DNA of 6,368 bases from Thermoplasmata archaeon (GCA_003649745.1 QMST01000032.1:1-6368); one strand, 5' to 3'. Positions 1-5,808 are shown, numbered from the stretch's first letter. The notes: a model not told the origin generated them from the sequence alone. Numbers and translations are program-made.

Positions 1-711
1 GGTAAAAAATATAGAGACATTGTTATAAAATTTTTAAAATCTAGTAAGACACCAAAAGAGTTTCTTCTCTCCTACTCCAACAGAAGCAGATCAACCATGA
101 GAGGTGTCTATTTTGCTTTGAAATTTTTCTATGAAAACGTGTTACATAAAAGATTTGATGAAAAACTTCCTATTGTAAAATCAAAACCAAAGTTACCCAT
201 GGTGTTAAACAAAGACGAAATCCTAAGAATGTTTGAGATAGTGGAAAACACTAAACATAAAGTTGTTCTAGCGTTGCTTTATTATGCCGGTTTACGAGTA
301 AGCGAGGTTAGAAAGATTAGATGGGAGGATATAGATTTTGAAAGAGAAATTATTCATGTTAAACAGTCAAAAGGTGAAAAAGAACGCATGGTTTTTCTAC
401 ATAAAACATTGAAAAACATTTTAAAAGAATATGGGTTGAGAAGCAATGGATATATTTTAATCTCAGAGAGAGGTGGAATCTATAGTGAAAGAACAATACA
501 GCAGATAGTGAAAAACATTGCGAAAAAGGCAGATATAACCAAAAAAGTAACGCCACATGTTTTGAGACATAGCTTTGCCACACATTTGCTAGAAGGAGGA
601 GCAGATATAAGATACATACAGAAGCTGCTGGGGCATAAAAGTTTGAGAACAACACAGATCTACACACATGTTGCCAGTAGGGATATCAAAAAGCTTGCAG
701 AGCTGCTTTGA
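1..711 (+). CDS. xerA: XerA/XerC/D-family site-specific tyrosine recombinase (5' end outside window)
   Basis: Catalyses DNA strand exchange through a tyrosine-DNA intermediate; the archaeal members resolve chromosome dimers or integrate elements. The frame is open from base 1, so the gene starts upstream, and the internal ATG at 97 would cut into the N-terminal core-binding domain. The visible 236 residues hold the end of that domain (about 1-60) and the whole catalytic domain. Counting from base 1, the catalytic set is present: R99 in GLRVSE, a lysine in the SKGEKER hairpin (about 124-127), H186 and R189 in HVLRH, H212 in LLGH and nucleophile Y221 in QIYTHV. Relative to usual lengths of about 270-290, some 40-50 residues are missing. 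The C-terminus ends about 15 residues after the tyrosine and lacks the SPLD-like tail of many archaeal XerA proteins, so an integrase of a mobile element is an alternative. No dif-like site or other element gene is seen nearby. Confidence 0.9.
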   Translation, partial: GKKYRDIVIKFLKSSKTPKEFLLSYSNRSRSTMRGVYFALKFFYENVLHKRFDEKLPIVKSKPKLPMVLNKDEILRMFEIVENTKHKVVLALLYYAGLRVSEVRKIRWEDIDFEREIIHVKQSKGEKERMVFLHKTLKNILKEYGLRSNGYILISERGGIYSERTIQQIVKNIAKKADITKKVTPHVLRHSFATHLLEGGADIRYIQKLLGHKSLRTTQIYTHVASRDIKKLAELL

Positions 712-725
712 GCTTTGGATAGTCT

Positions 726-741
726 AAAAAAGTTTAAATTT
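726..741 (+). promoter_or_regulatory. BRE/TATA-like promoter for the RAM protein-permease pair
   Basis: A run of A (726-731) followed by GTTTAAATTT (732-741) resembles an archaeal BRE plus TATA box. A start of transcription about 25-27 bases downstream would fall near 762-765, only about 10 bases before the ATG at 774 and practically on the in-frame GTG at 765. The transcript would therefore be leaderless or nearly so. The same ten bases recur at 2259-2268. Confidence 0.5.
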
Positions 742-773
742 AGGTTCTTATATTCTAACCCTGTGTGAGGAGT

Positions 774-1013
774 ATGATAGAGGCTTATGTTTTGTTGACG
801 TTAGAAGTGGACAAAGTAGAGAAGGTTCTCAAGGAGATAAAGAAAAGGGTATCTAATGTTAAAGAGGCAAAGGGTGTAACAGGCCCATATGATGCGATAC
901 TCTTGGTGGAGGCGATGGATCTTAAAGAACTCACGAGAAATATACTTCCTACTATTTATAAAATAGATGGGGTTATTGATACAACAACAGCTATTGTCAT
1001 AGAGTCTCCCTAA
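774..1013 (+). CDS. Stand-alone RAM-domain (Lrp/AsnC effector-binding) protein
   Basis: A 79-residue protein made only of the RAM fold that forms the ligand-binding half of Lrp/AsnC regulators; there is no helix-turn-helix. It begins MIEAYVLLTLE, the usual first strand, and carries the effector-loop signature TGPYD (36-40) followed by the strand AILLVEA (41-47) and a C-terminal strand TTAIVIE. Family members form ring-like oligomers that bind amino acids at subunit interfaces and can mix with full-length Lrp proteins. I chose the ATG at 774 because homologs of this type start at this strand. GAGGAG (767-772) lies too close to that ATG to be a normal ribosome binding site, and an in-frame GTG at 765 (adding three residues) fits a leaderless transcript from the TATA at 732-741. 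It lies 41 bases before an amino-acid permease with no clear promoter between, suggesting that it senses the substrate or reports on transport. The family is clear; the ligand is unknown. Confidence 0.85.
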   Translation: MIEAYVLLTLEVDKVEKVLKEIKKRVSNVKEAKGVTGPYDAILLVEAMDLKELTRNILPTIYKIDGVIDTTTAIVIESP

Positions 1014-1043
1014 GAGAAATATCTTGTTGTTTTAGAAAACAAA

Positions 1044-1051
1044 AGAGGATC
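1044..1051 (+). promoter_or_regulatory. Ribosome binding site of the permease
   Basis: AGAGGATC contains GAGG (1045-1048) six bases before the ATG at 1055, a normal distance. This supports 1055 as the real start even though the codons that follow look frame-shifted. Confidence 0.5.
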
Positions 1052-1054
1052 ATT

Positions 1055-2221
1055 ATGGTGGACTCTAGGGTTGATAAAATTTCAGTCTCTCAGAAGAGAA
1101 AACTGTTAAAGAGAAAGAGATTGCGGAGAGAACGACTGCTGCTTCAGCTTATGAGAAAACAGATCAAGATTTTTACCCTGAGGATATCCACTATAAAAGT
1201 TGAAAAACCTATTACTCCAAAAGAGGGACTTGCGATACTGATAGGTACTCAGGTAGGTGCTGGTGTTCTTGGTTTGCCTTATGCCGCCTCAAAAGTTGGT
1301 CTCATCCCGGGTTTTGGAATTTTGATTGGAGTTATGCTGCTTATGCTTTTTACAGCGCTCATTGTGCTTAAACTCTCTGCTGAGATGAGAGGTGCCCAGA
1401 TGAGTACGATTGCACAGAGAACCCTTGGAAAAGCTGGCGGTTGGACTATGTATCTAAGCATCGTGTTGATGAGCTTCGGAGCTTTACTCGCCTATGTGGC
1501 AGGTATGGGTAGCGTCTTCGCGAGTTTATTTGGCTTTAATGAGACCATTGGAGGTTTTATCTTCTGGATACTGGCTTCACTTGTGATCTACCTGGGCTTG
1601 GGAGCTAGTGGTAAGACTGAGCTGATAATGAGCTATGTGATGCTCATGCTTTTTATAGGTATCGCAGCAATGCTTCTTCCACATGCGAAGCTGGAGAACG
1701 GTCTATATGTTGAGGTTGGAGGAATGCTTTCTATGTCTGGTGTCGCTATTTTTTCACTAGGCTGCCATACTATTATACCAGATGTCTACAAGGGAATCAG
1801 AGATTATGATAAAACCAAAAAAGTGGTTATAGGGGCTTTTCTAATTCCAACTCTCATATACACTGTTTTCATGATTGTGTTTCTACTTGTGTTTGGTAGA
1901 GCTACTCCTCAGATAGCAACTCAGGGTCTCGAGGCAATCTATGATGGGATAGGAAACATCATTGGTAATGCCATACCATTGATAGCTATAACAACTAGTT
2001 ACATTGGAGTAGGACTTGCTCAGCAGAGCAACACTAGAGAATTTCTGAGATTGAAAAAACCAGTTGCATGGGCTTTAACCACAGTTCCTCCGATAATGAT
2101 TTATCTTCTAGGTATCAAAAACTTTGCTGATGTTCTAGCATTTGCTGGTGACACTGGCGACATGCTAGCCTTTGTAATTCTTCCAATACTCATCATACTT
2201 GTGAAAAAATTCTCAAGATAA
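1055..2221 (+). CDS. Aromatic-amino-acid-type permease (APC superfamily), N-terminal region probably frame-shifted
   Basis: A membrane transporter of the tyrosine/tryptophan permease (HAAAP/AAAP-like) type, predicted to bring amino acids in by ion symport. From about residue 58 the protein is typical: TM1 carries the glycine-rich unwound motif GTQVGAGVLGLPYA (64-77), and about ten or eleven hydrophobic segments follow (roughly 58-78, 84-107, 131-152, 163-183, 189-208, 223-243, 257-280, 299-324, 336-353, 358-384). Residues 234-245 (SLGCHTIIPDVY) resemble the conserved mid-protein motif of the group. Residues 13-49 are abnormal: nine of residues 14-25 are Lys/Arg, with CGG and CGA arginine codons that are rare in the neighbours. 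A different frame over 1078-1200 reads as ordinary acidic soluble protein, so two compensating indels are likely (see findings). The start at 1055 is backed by GAGG six bases upstream. It is probably co-transcribed with the RAM protein 41 bases before. Substrate specificity is inferred from family resemblance only. Confidence 0.87.
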   Translation: MVDSRVDKISVSQKRKLLKRKRLRRERLLLQLMRKQIKIFTLRISTIKVEKPITPKEGLAILIGTQVGAGVLGLPYAASKVGLIPGFGILIGVMLLMLFTALIVLKLSAEMRGAQMSTIAQRTLGKAGGWTMYLSIVLMSFGALLAYVAGMGSVFASLFGFNETIGGFIFWILASLVIYLGLGASGKTELIMSYVMLMLFIGIAAMLLPHAKLENGLYVEVGGMLSMSGVAIFSLGCHTIIPDVYKGIRDYDKTKKVVIGAFLIPTLIYTVFMIVFLLVFGRATPQIATQGLEAIYDGIGNIIGNAIPLIAITTSYIGVGLAQQSNTREFLRLKKPVAWALTTVPPIMIYLLGIKNFADVLAFAGDTGDMLAFVILPILIILVKKFSR

Positions 2222-2258
2222 AAACACTATCCAACCATAACTATGACTGTTTTCCAAG

Positions 2259-2268
2259 GTTTAAATTT
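2259..2268. repeat. Second copy of the 10-bp element GTTTAAATTT
   Basis: Identical to the TATA-like element at 732-741. It lies about 110 bases before the LeuC-family start. It could be an additional, distal promoter giving a leader of about 90 bases, but such AT-rich words also occur by chance. Confidence 0.3.
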
Positions 2269-2278
2269 GAAAGAACAA

Positions 2279-2307
2279 GGCAGCTAAGACCAATCTTTCA
2301 CGCTGCC
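2279..2307. repeat. Inverted repeat GGCAGC-N17-GCTGCC
   Basis: Six-base perfect arms (2279-2284 and 2302-2307), GC-rich in an AT-rich gap, separated by 17 bases. No T-run follows, so it is not a bacterial-style terminator. It could be a protein-binding site or, if transcription starts near 2290 or earlier, part of a structured leader. Role unknown. Confidence 0.35.
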
Positions 2308-2311
2308 AATG

Positions 2312-2330
2312 AAAACATCTGCTATGTTTT
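2312..2330. promoter_or_regulatory. Perfect palindrome AAAACAT-N5-ATGTTTT, candidate operator
   Basis: Seven-base perfect arms (2312-2318, 2324-2330) around CTGCT, ending six bases before the BRE/TATA element at 2336-2348. Dyads of this size directly upstream of the BRE are where archaeal activators and Lrp-type regulators commonly bind. The binding protein is unknown. Confidence 0.5.
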
Positions 2331-2335
2331 GATGT

Positions 2336-2348
2336 AGAAAAATTATAT
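2336..2348 (+). promoter_or_regulatory. BRE/TATA promoter of the LeuC-family/HD-phosphohydrolase unit
   Basis: AGAAAA (2336-2341) then AATTATAT (2341-2348) matches an archaeal BRE plus TATA box. The centre is about 34 bases before the ATG at 2379, which predicts a transcription start near 2371 and a leader of only about 8 bases. That agrees with the absence of any ribosome binding site before this ATG. Confidence 0.55.
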
Positions 2349-2378
2349 CAACCACTATTTTATTTACAAAACCAACAT

Positions 2379-3635
2379 ATGGGAGCTACAATTGTTGAAA
2401 AAATATTAGCAAAGGCATCTGACAAGAAAAATGTATCACCAGGTGACAAGGTCTGGGCAAAAGTTGACCTGGTTTCAATGAGAGACTTTGGCGGACCAAA
2501 TGTTATATTAAAATATGAACAAGAATTTGGAGACGACCCTGTTTTCGACCCAGACAGGGTTGTGATAACATTTGATCTGCATATCCCGCCAAGGCAGATA
2601 AAAGAGGCAAATAATCAAAAACTATGCAGAGAATTTGCAAAGAAAAAAGGTGTAAAAATATTTGATATAAACAATGGGATTGGTCAACATACACTACTTG
2701 AGCATGGCTACATAAAACCATGGAGTGTTGTTGTTGGAACAGATAGCCATATGAACCTTCTCGGTGTCGCAGGTTCTTTCGCAACTGGTGTTGGCATAAC
2801 AGACATTGTAACCGCTATGAGATATGGTATTCTATGGTACAGAGTTCCAGAGACTGTCAAAATAAACATAGAAGGCAGACTAAAAGAAATGGTTACACCA
2901 AAAGACGTAATACTCTATATTGTTGGTGAACTAGGTGCAGATGGTCTATCATACAAATCTGTAGAGTTTGATGGTTCATTCATAAAAAACCTTGGTCTGG
3001 ATGGAAGGATAACCCTAACTAGCATGGTAACAGAGATGGATGGCAAAATTGGTTTTATCGAACCAAACAAAGAAATAATAAACTTCCTCAGAGAAAAAAC
3101 CAATAATATTGAAACTATAAAACCAGATAAGGATGCCGAGTACTCTGAAACCCTAGAGTTCAACATAGACAATTTAGAACCCATGATCTCCTGCCCACAC
3201 TCACCAGATAATGTAAAACCAGTTAGAGAAGTAGAAGGCACAGAGATCAACCAAGTATTCATTGGATCCTGCACCAATGGTAGAATAGAAGACCTAAGAA
3301 CCGCTGCAAAGATACTAAAAAACAAAAAAATATCAAAAAACTGCAGAATGATAATCACACCTGCGACAATGAACGTGTTCAAACAAGCTTTAGACGAAGG
3401 ATTACTAAGAATATTCACAGAGGCTGGCGCGGTTGTAACAAACCCAAGCTGCGCCCTATGCACCATTGGACACCCAGGGGTTTTAGCAGAAGGAGATGTA
3501 ACACTCTCCACCAGCAATAGAAACTATCCTGGAAAAATAGGCAAAGGCGGCTCCATCTACCTAGTAAGCCCAGCGACAGCTGCAGCATCAGCACTATATG
3601 GAGAAATTAAAGACCCAACAAGGTTAAAAGGATAA
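2379..3635 (+). CDS. leuC: LeuC/HacA-family (aconitase superfamily) hydro-lyase large subunit with altered active-site residues
   Basis: Homolog of the large subunit of 3-isopropylmalate dehydratase and homoaconitase, full length (418 residues, like archaeal members). The three [4Fe-4S] ligands are present: C298 in IGSCTNGR, C358 and C361 in PSCALC. Other family marks are VVGTDSH (118-124), FATGVG (134-139), PHSPDNVKP (273-281), VEGTEINQVFIG (285-296), TSNRN (378-382) and SPATAAASAL (397-406). Aligned by eye with archaeal LeuC/HacA, several active-site positions differ: the usual DH is D66-L67-H68; the usual GI[AC]HQ is GIGQH (100-104); DSHT is DSHM (122-125); the NM of the NM..E motif is S215-M216 (E219 kept); NRNF.GR is NRNYPGK (K386 for Arg); and the THDGT region reads SMRDFGG (33-39). 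No small (swivel) subunit follows. The start is the first ATG after the TATA box and matches the family N-terminus (VEKILAKA). The symbol marks the family only; leucine biosynthesis is doubtful. Confidence 0.85.
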   Translation: MGATIVEKILAKASDKKNVSPGDKVWAKVDLVSMRDFGGPNVILKYEQEFGDDPVFDPDRVVITFDLHIPPRQIKEANNQKLCREFAKKKGVKIFDINNGIGQHTLLEHGYIKPWSVVVGTDSHMNLLGVAGSFATGVGITDIVTAMRYGILWYRVPETVKINIEGRLKEMVTPKDVILYIVGELGADGLSYKSVEFDGSFIKNLGLDGRITLTSMVTEMDGKIGFIEPNKEIINFLREKTNNIETIKPDKDAEYSETLEFNIDNLEPMISCPHSPDNVKPVREVEGTEINQVFIGSCTNGRIEDLRTAAKILKNKKISKNCRMIITPATMNVFKQALDEGLLRIFTEAGAVVTNPSCALCTIGHPGVLAEGDVTLSTSNRNYPGKIGKGGSIYLVSPATAAASALYGEIKDPTRLKG

Positions 3636-3642
3636 GAAAAAA

Positions 3643-4902
3643 ATGGGCAGAGAGTATAAGATTGTTAGAGACTCTATTCATGGTGATATAAAATTCCAGG
3701 GTATATTCCTAGAGCTACTAGAATCCCCAGAAATACAGAGACTACACAATATAAAACAACTTGGTTTCGCAAACATGGTTTTCCCAGGTGCAAACCATAC
3801 CAGATTAGAACACTCCCTAGGTGTTTACAAAATAGCAAACATTGTATCCGACATCATAGACCTAGATAAAGATGAGAAAACCATTCTAGCATGCGCAGCT
3901 ATCCTCCATGATATAGGCCATGGACCATTCTCACACACACTTGAGGCTTTGCTCAGAGAACTATTCGGCCTTGATCATGTAGATCTAACTGAAAAACTGA
4001 TACTAGGAGAATACGAGATATACGATGAAAAAGAAAAAAAAATTATTGATACACCATCTGTGAGTGAAATCCTAGACAAACACGGTGTTGATAAACAACT
4101 TGTAATAGACATAATAAGAGGTTCTAAGATAAAAAACAAACATTATCTCAGTCAACTACTCAACAGCCCCATAGATGTCGACCAGCTTGATTATCTACAA
4201 AGAGATTCTCATTATACTGGAGTAGCATATGGTCTAATAGATGCAAGCAGATATCTACAAACGTTGGAAATATTTGACAATGAGCTAGCTATAAAGAGAA
4301 AAGGCATAAGCGTAGTAGAGAACATACTTGTCGCCAGAGGATTGATGTATTCCACAGTTTATTTCCATAAGACTGTTAGAATAGCTGATCTAATGCTGTC
4401 AAAGGCGATTGAAGAGATAGAGAAATTTGAGCCATTTGAGTTTTTCAGCATGACAGACTCAGAGCTTTTTGAAAAGCTTAAAGAAATGAAAGATTTCCAA
4501 TATGAAATAGCTGCACGTCTTAAGTACAGGAGACTCTTCAAGCAAGCCTACGTTTTACCTTACCAAAATGTTGATGATGAAAAACTAGAGACAATAAGAA
4601 AGTTAGAAGACCCTGTTTTTAGAAGGAAAAAGGAGAAAGAAATAGAAGAAATACTTGGTATACCATCTGGTCATATCATAATAGATATTCCATCACCAGA
4701 GGTTTATCTATCTGAGCCTAGAATCGATAAAGTCGAGATAAGAGTAGTTATGGAGGATAGATCTGTGAAAAAACTTGAAGATTTTACACCCCTAGCTGAT
4801 GCTTTAAAACTTAGAAAGATACCGGATTGGTGTCTAATGGTTATAACAGATGAAAAATACAAGGAAAAAGTCTCAGAAAAAGTGGAGGATATACTGTTCT
4901 AA
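3643..4902 (+). CDS. HD-domain phosphohydrolase, SAMHD1/dGTPase-like (COG1078 type)
   Basis: Predicted cytoplasmic metal-dependent phosphohydrolase; relatives cleave dNTPs to nucleoside and triphosphate, though many archaeal members are untested. The metal site is complete: R54-x-x-H57 (TRLEH), H89-D90 in the block HDIGHGPFSH (89-98), and D180 in IDVDQLDYLQRD (177-188). By comparison with SAMHD1, H93, H98 and H112 would be the catalytic histidines, and Y184 and D188 nucleotide-pocket positions. The first residues (YKIVRDSIHGDI) are the usual start of this family. Residues 200-419 are the helical remainder plus a mixed C-terminal region (about 340-419) that I do not recognise. The start is 7 bases after the LeuC-family stop, with a weak AAGGAT (3628-3633) before it, so the two genes are surely co-transcribed. 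No SAM domain is present. The link to an aconitase-like protein is unexplained. Confidence 0.9.
   Translation: MGREYKIVRDSIHGDIKFQGIFLELLESPEIQRLHNIKQLGFANMVFPGANHTRLEHSLGVYKIANIVSDIIDLDKDEKTILACAAILHDIGHGPFSHTLEALLRELFGLDHVDLTEKLILGEYEIYDEKEKKIIDTPSVSEILDKHGVDKQLVIDIIRGSKIKNKHYLSQLLNSPIDVDQLDYLQRDSHYTGVAYGLIDASRYLQTLEIFDNELAIKRKGISVVENILVARGLMYSTVYFHKTVRIADLMLSKAIEEIEKFEPFEFFSMTDSELFEKLKEMKDFQYEIAARLKYRRLFKQAYVLPYQNVDDEKLETIRKLEDPVFRRKKEKEIEEILGIPSGHIIIDIPSPEVYLSEPRIDKVEIRVVMEDRSVKKLEDFTPLADALKLRKIPDWCLMVITDEKYKEKVSEKVEDILF
4853..4881 (-). terminator. T-tract terminator candidate for the Lrp gene, inside the HD gene
   Basis: On the - strand this is three T5 runs spaced exactly 12 bases apart (complements of 4853-4857, 4865-4869 and 4877-4881), beginning 26 bases past the Lrp stop. 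Archaeal termination needs only T-runs, so this can end the Lrp transcript, although the same bases also encode Lys-rich HD-protein residues. Confidence 0.35.
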
Positions 4903-4904
4903 TG

Positions 4905-4923
4905 TTTTATTCTTTTATTTTTT
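4905..4923 (+). terminator. T-rich terminator of the LeuC-family/HD unit
   Basis: Sixteen of 19 bases are T, ending in T6, starting three bases after the HD stop codon. This is the usual archaeal intrinsic terminator form. It lies within the last codons of the opposing Lrp gene. Confidence 0.6.
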
Positions 4924-5335
4924 CCAGTATTATTGCTGGGCAGATTCTTTTTACACCCTCTATCTTTCCTATCCTATTCGAAACAAGCTCAGCCAGGGTT
5001 TGACCATCTTTTGTCCAAATCTCTGCCATTATCATATGATCACCAGTAGAAGTTGCGACATATTTGGTTTCAGGTAATTTTGCCAATTCTTTTGCAACAT
5101 CTAAAAACTTTGTAGGATCTACATCCACACCTAATATTGTAACAGTGTTATACCCAATTTTTGAAGGATCCACTATAGCAGTATATTTCTTAATCACACC
5201 CTTGCTCTCAAGATCATTTATTCTTTTTCTCACAGTTGATTCGCTAATGCCAAGCATTTTTGCAATCTCTGTATTTGGTATCCTAGCATTTTTCTGTAAA
5301 ATCTCTATGATTCTTTTATCTTTCTGATCAATCAT
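4907..5335 (-). CDS. Lrp/AsnC-family transcriptional regulator
   Basis: A full-length (142 residues) feast/famine-type regulator. The N-terminal winged helix-turn-helix is clear: [16 protein letters not shown] (3-18), then [18 protein letters not shown] (21-38) with the recognition helix at about 31-41, and the wing [11 protein letters not shown] (46-56). The RAM domain follows (about 65-140), with the effector loop [11 protein letters not shown] (96-106) and the last strand PAIILEKI. Such proteins bind DNA as dimers to octamers, and small effectors such as amino acids change their assembly. The start at 5335 has GGTGA about nine bases upstream on the - strand (5349-5345) as a modest ribosome binding site. 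The gene is divergent from the CMD-ferredoxin-ferritin unit across 127 bases with repeated ACGA half-sites, so it probably controls itself and that unit. Its stop is 4 bases from that of the HD gene. Family certain; targets and effector inferred. Confidence 0.92.
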   Translation of the reverse strand: MIDQKDKRIIEILQKNARIPNTEIAKMLGISESTVRKRINDLESKGVIKKYTAIVDPSKIGYNTVTILGVDVDPTKFLDVAKELAKLPETKYVATSTGDHMIMAEIWTKDGQTLAELVSNRIGKIEGVKRICPAIILEKIKE

Positions 5336-5361
5336 GCTTTTTTTTCACCACGATTTTTACT

Positions 5362-5378
5362 AATTTTTATTAATTTTT
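5362..5378 (-). promoter_or_regulatory. TATA-like element of the Lrp gene
   Basis: On the - strand this reads as A-rich sequence followed by TTAATAAAAATTA, about 35 bases before the Lrp ATG. It would give a start near 5343 and a very short leader. TTTATATA farther upstream (about 5408-5401 on the - strand) is the alternative, shared with the opposite promoter, and would place GGTGA in the leader. Confidence 0.35.
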
Positions 5379-5392
5379 TGACGATTTTCTTA

Positions 5393-5408
5393 CGAAAAGT
5401 ATATAAAT
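5393..5408 (+). promoter_or_regulatory. BRE/TATA promoter of the CMD-ferredoxin-ferritin unit
   Basis: CGAAAA (5393-5398) followed by GTATATAAAT (5399-5408) is a good BRE/TATA. The expected start is near 5431, leaving a leader of about 32 bases that contains the GGGAGGT ribosome binding site. A second TATATATA at 5415-5422 could give a start at about 5445, directly before that site. The first box sits inside the TACGAA/TTCGTA inverted repeat. Confidence 0.6.
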
Positions 5409-5445
5409 TCGTAGTATATATAGCTTTTTATCGCAAAAATTTATA

Positions 5446-5452
5446 GGGAGGT
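5446..5452 (+). promoter_or_regulatory. Strong ribosome binding site GGGAGGT of the CMD gene
   Basis: GGGAGGT lies ten bases before the ATG at 5463. The same heptamer occurs before the next gene in the unit (5802-5808). Confidence 0.7.
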
Positions 5453-5462
5453 TAAGAAAAAA

Positions 5463-5801
5463 ATGGAAAATATGAAAGAAAGATTAAAAGAGATAAATAA
5501 AAATCTCGCAAAATTCAAAGAACTAACCCCTGAACAAATGAAAGTGTTTCATGAATTTCTAGAGGTTGTTGAAAAAGACAGTATATTGAGTAGAAAACAA
5601 AAGGAGCTAATTTCTGTAGCAATCGCAGTTATATCACATTGTGAATGGTGCATAGCTTTTCATGTTAAAGCAGCATTAAACCTAGGATGTACAGAGAAAG
5701 AGATAATAGAGGCTGCATGGGTTGCTGTACTCATGGGAGGAGCACCTGCTCTAATGTATGCACAATTGGTTTTAAAAGCAATAAAAGATTTTACAAAATG
5801 A
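5463..5801 (+). CDS. Carboxymuconolactone decarboxylase family protein, AhpD-like
   Basis: A 112-residue all-helical protein of the CMD/AhpD fold. It has the redox motif C60-E-W-C63 with H67 (CxxC-x3-H) typical of AhpD-like thiol-disulfide proteins, followed by LNLGCTEKEIIEAA and the conserved helix VAVLMGGAPALMYA (87-100). True decarboxylases lack the CxxC pair, so a role in peroxide or disulfide reduction is more likely; the electron donor and acceptor are unknown. C76 is an extra cysteine. The residues before about 40 form a charged helix. The start at 5463 has GGGAGGT ten bases upstream and a good TATA box. The stop overlaps an in-frame ATG (ATGA at 5798-5801) of the next gene's frame. 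It is first in a unit with ferredoxin and ferritin, pointing to oxidative-stress or iron handling. Confidence 0.9.
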   Translation: MENMKERLKEINKNLAKFKELTPEQMKVFHEFLEVVEKDSILSRKQKELISVAIAVISHCEWCIAFHVKAALNLGCTEKEIIEAAWVAVLMGGAPALMYAQLVLKAIKDFTK

Positions 5802-5808
5802 GGGAGGT
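5802..5808 (+). promoter_or_regulatory. Ribosome binding site GGGAGGT of the ferredoxin gene
   Basis: GGGAGGT begins right after the CMD stop. It is 13 bases before the ATG at 5822, a long but usable distance. It argues against the ATG at 5798, which would put the site inside the coding region. Confidence 0.5.

Larger units (their letters stand above)
5350..5413. promoter_or_regulatory. Candidate Lrp operator cluster in the divergent spacer
   Basis: Copies of ACGATTTT lie at 5350-5357 and 5381-5388, exactly 31 bases apart (about three helical turns). ACGAAAA follows at 5392-5398, and TACGAA (5391-5396) forms a perfect inverted repeat with TTCGTA (5408-5413) around the TATA box. GACGATTTTC (5380-5389) matches ten successive bases of the symmetric Ptr2 operator of Methanocaldococcus jannaschii as I remember it (GGACGATTTTCGTCC). 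Binding by the adjacent Lrp protein is inferred. Confidence 0.5.

Noticed and set aside
97..711. Starting the recombinase at the ATG at 97
   Set aside because: The frame is open to base 1, and the codons before 97 look like core-binding-domain sequence, so the gene simply runs in from outside.
1..711. Recombinase as sign of an integrated element or casposon-like island
   Set aside because: No attachment repeats, tRNA end, transposase or phage-like gene is seen; a housekeeping XerA is simpler.
1078..1203. The 41-codon alternative frame as a separate small gene
   Set aside because: It has no ATG, GTG or TTG after its upstream stop and no ribosome binding site; it fits better as the displaced middle of the permease N-terminus.
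2279..2307. Hairpin terminator of the permease
   Set aside because: It starts 58 bases past the stop, has a 17-base loop and no following T-run, and archaeal terminators are T-runs.
2915..3517. 200-codon open frame on the - strand inside the LeuC-family gene
   Set aside because: It is antisense to a well-conserved gene, has a low-complexity composition and no recognisable motif or promoter.
4850..5077. 75-codon + strand frame across the HD/Lrp junction
   Set aside because: It overlaps the ends of two certain genes and has an Phe/Tyr-rich composition expected from T-rich DNA.
5064..5327. Open frame on the + strand opposite the Lrp gene
   Set aside because: It is a shadow of a clear Lrp protein, hydrophobic by complementarity, with no ribosome binding site seen.
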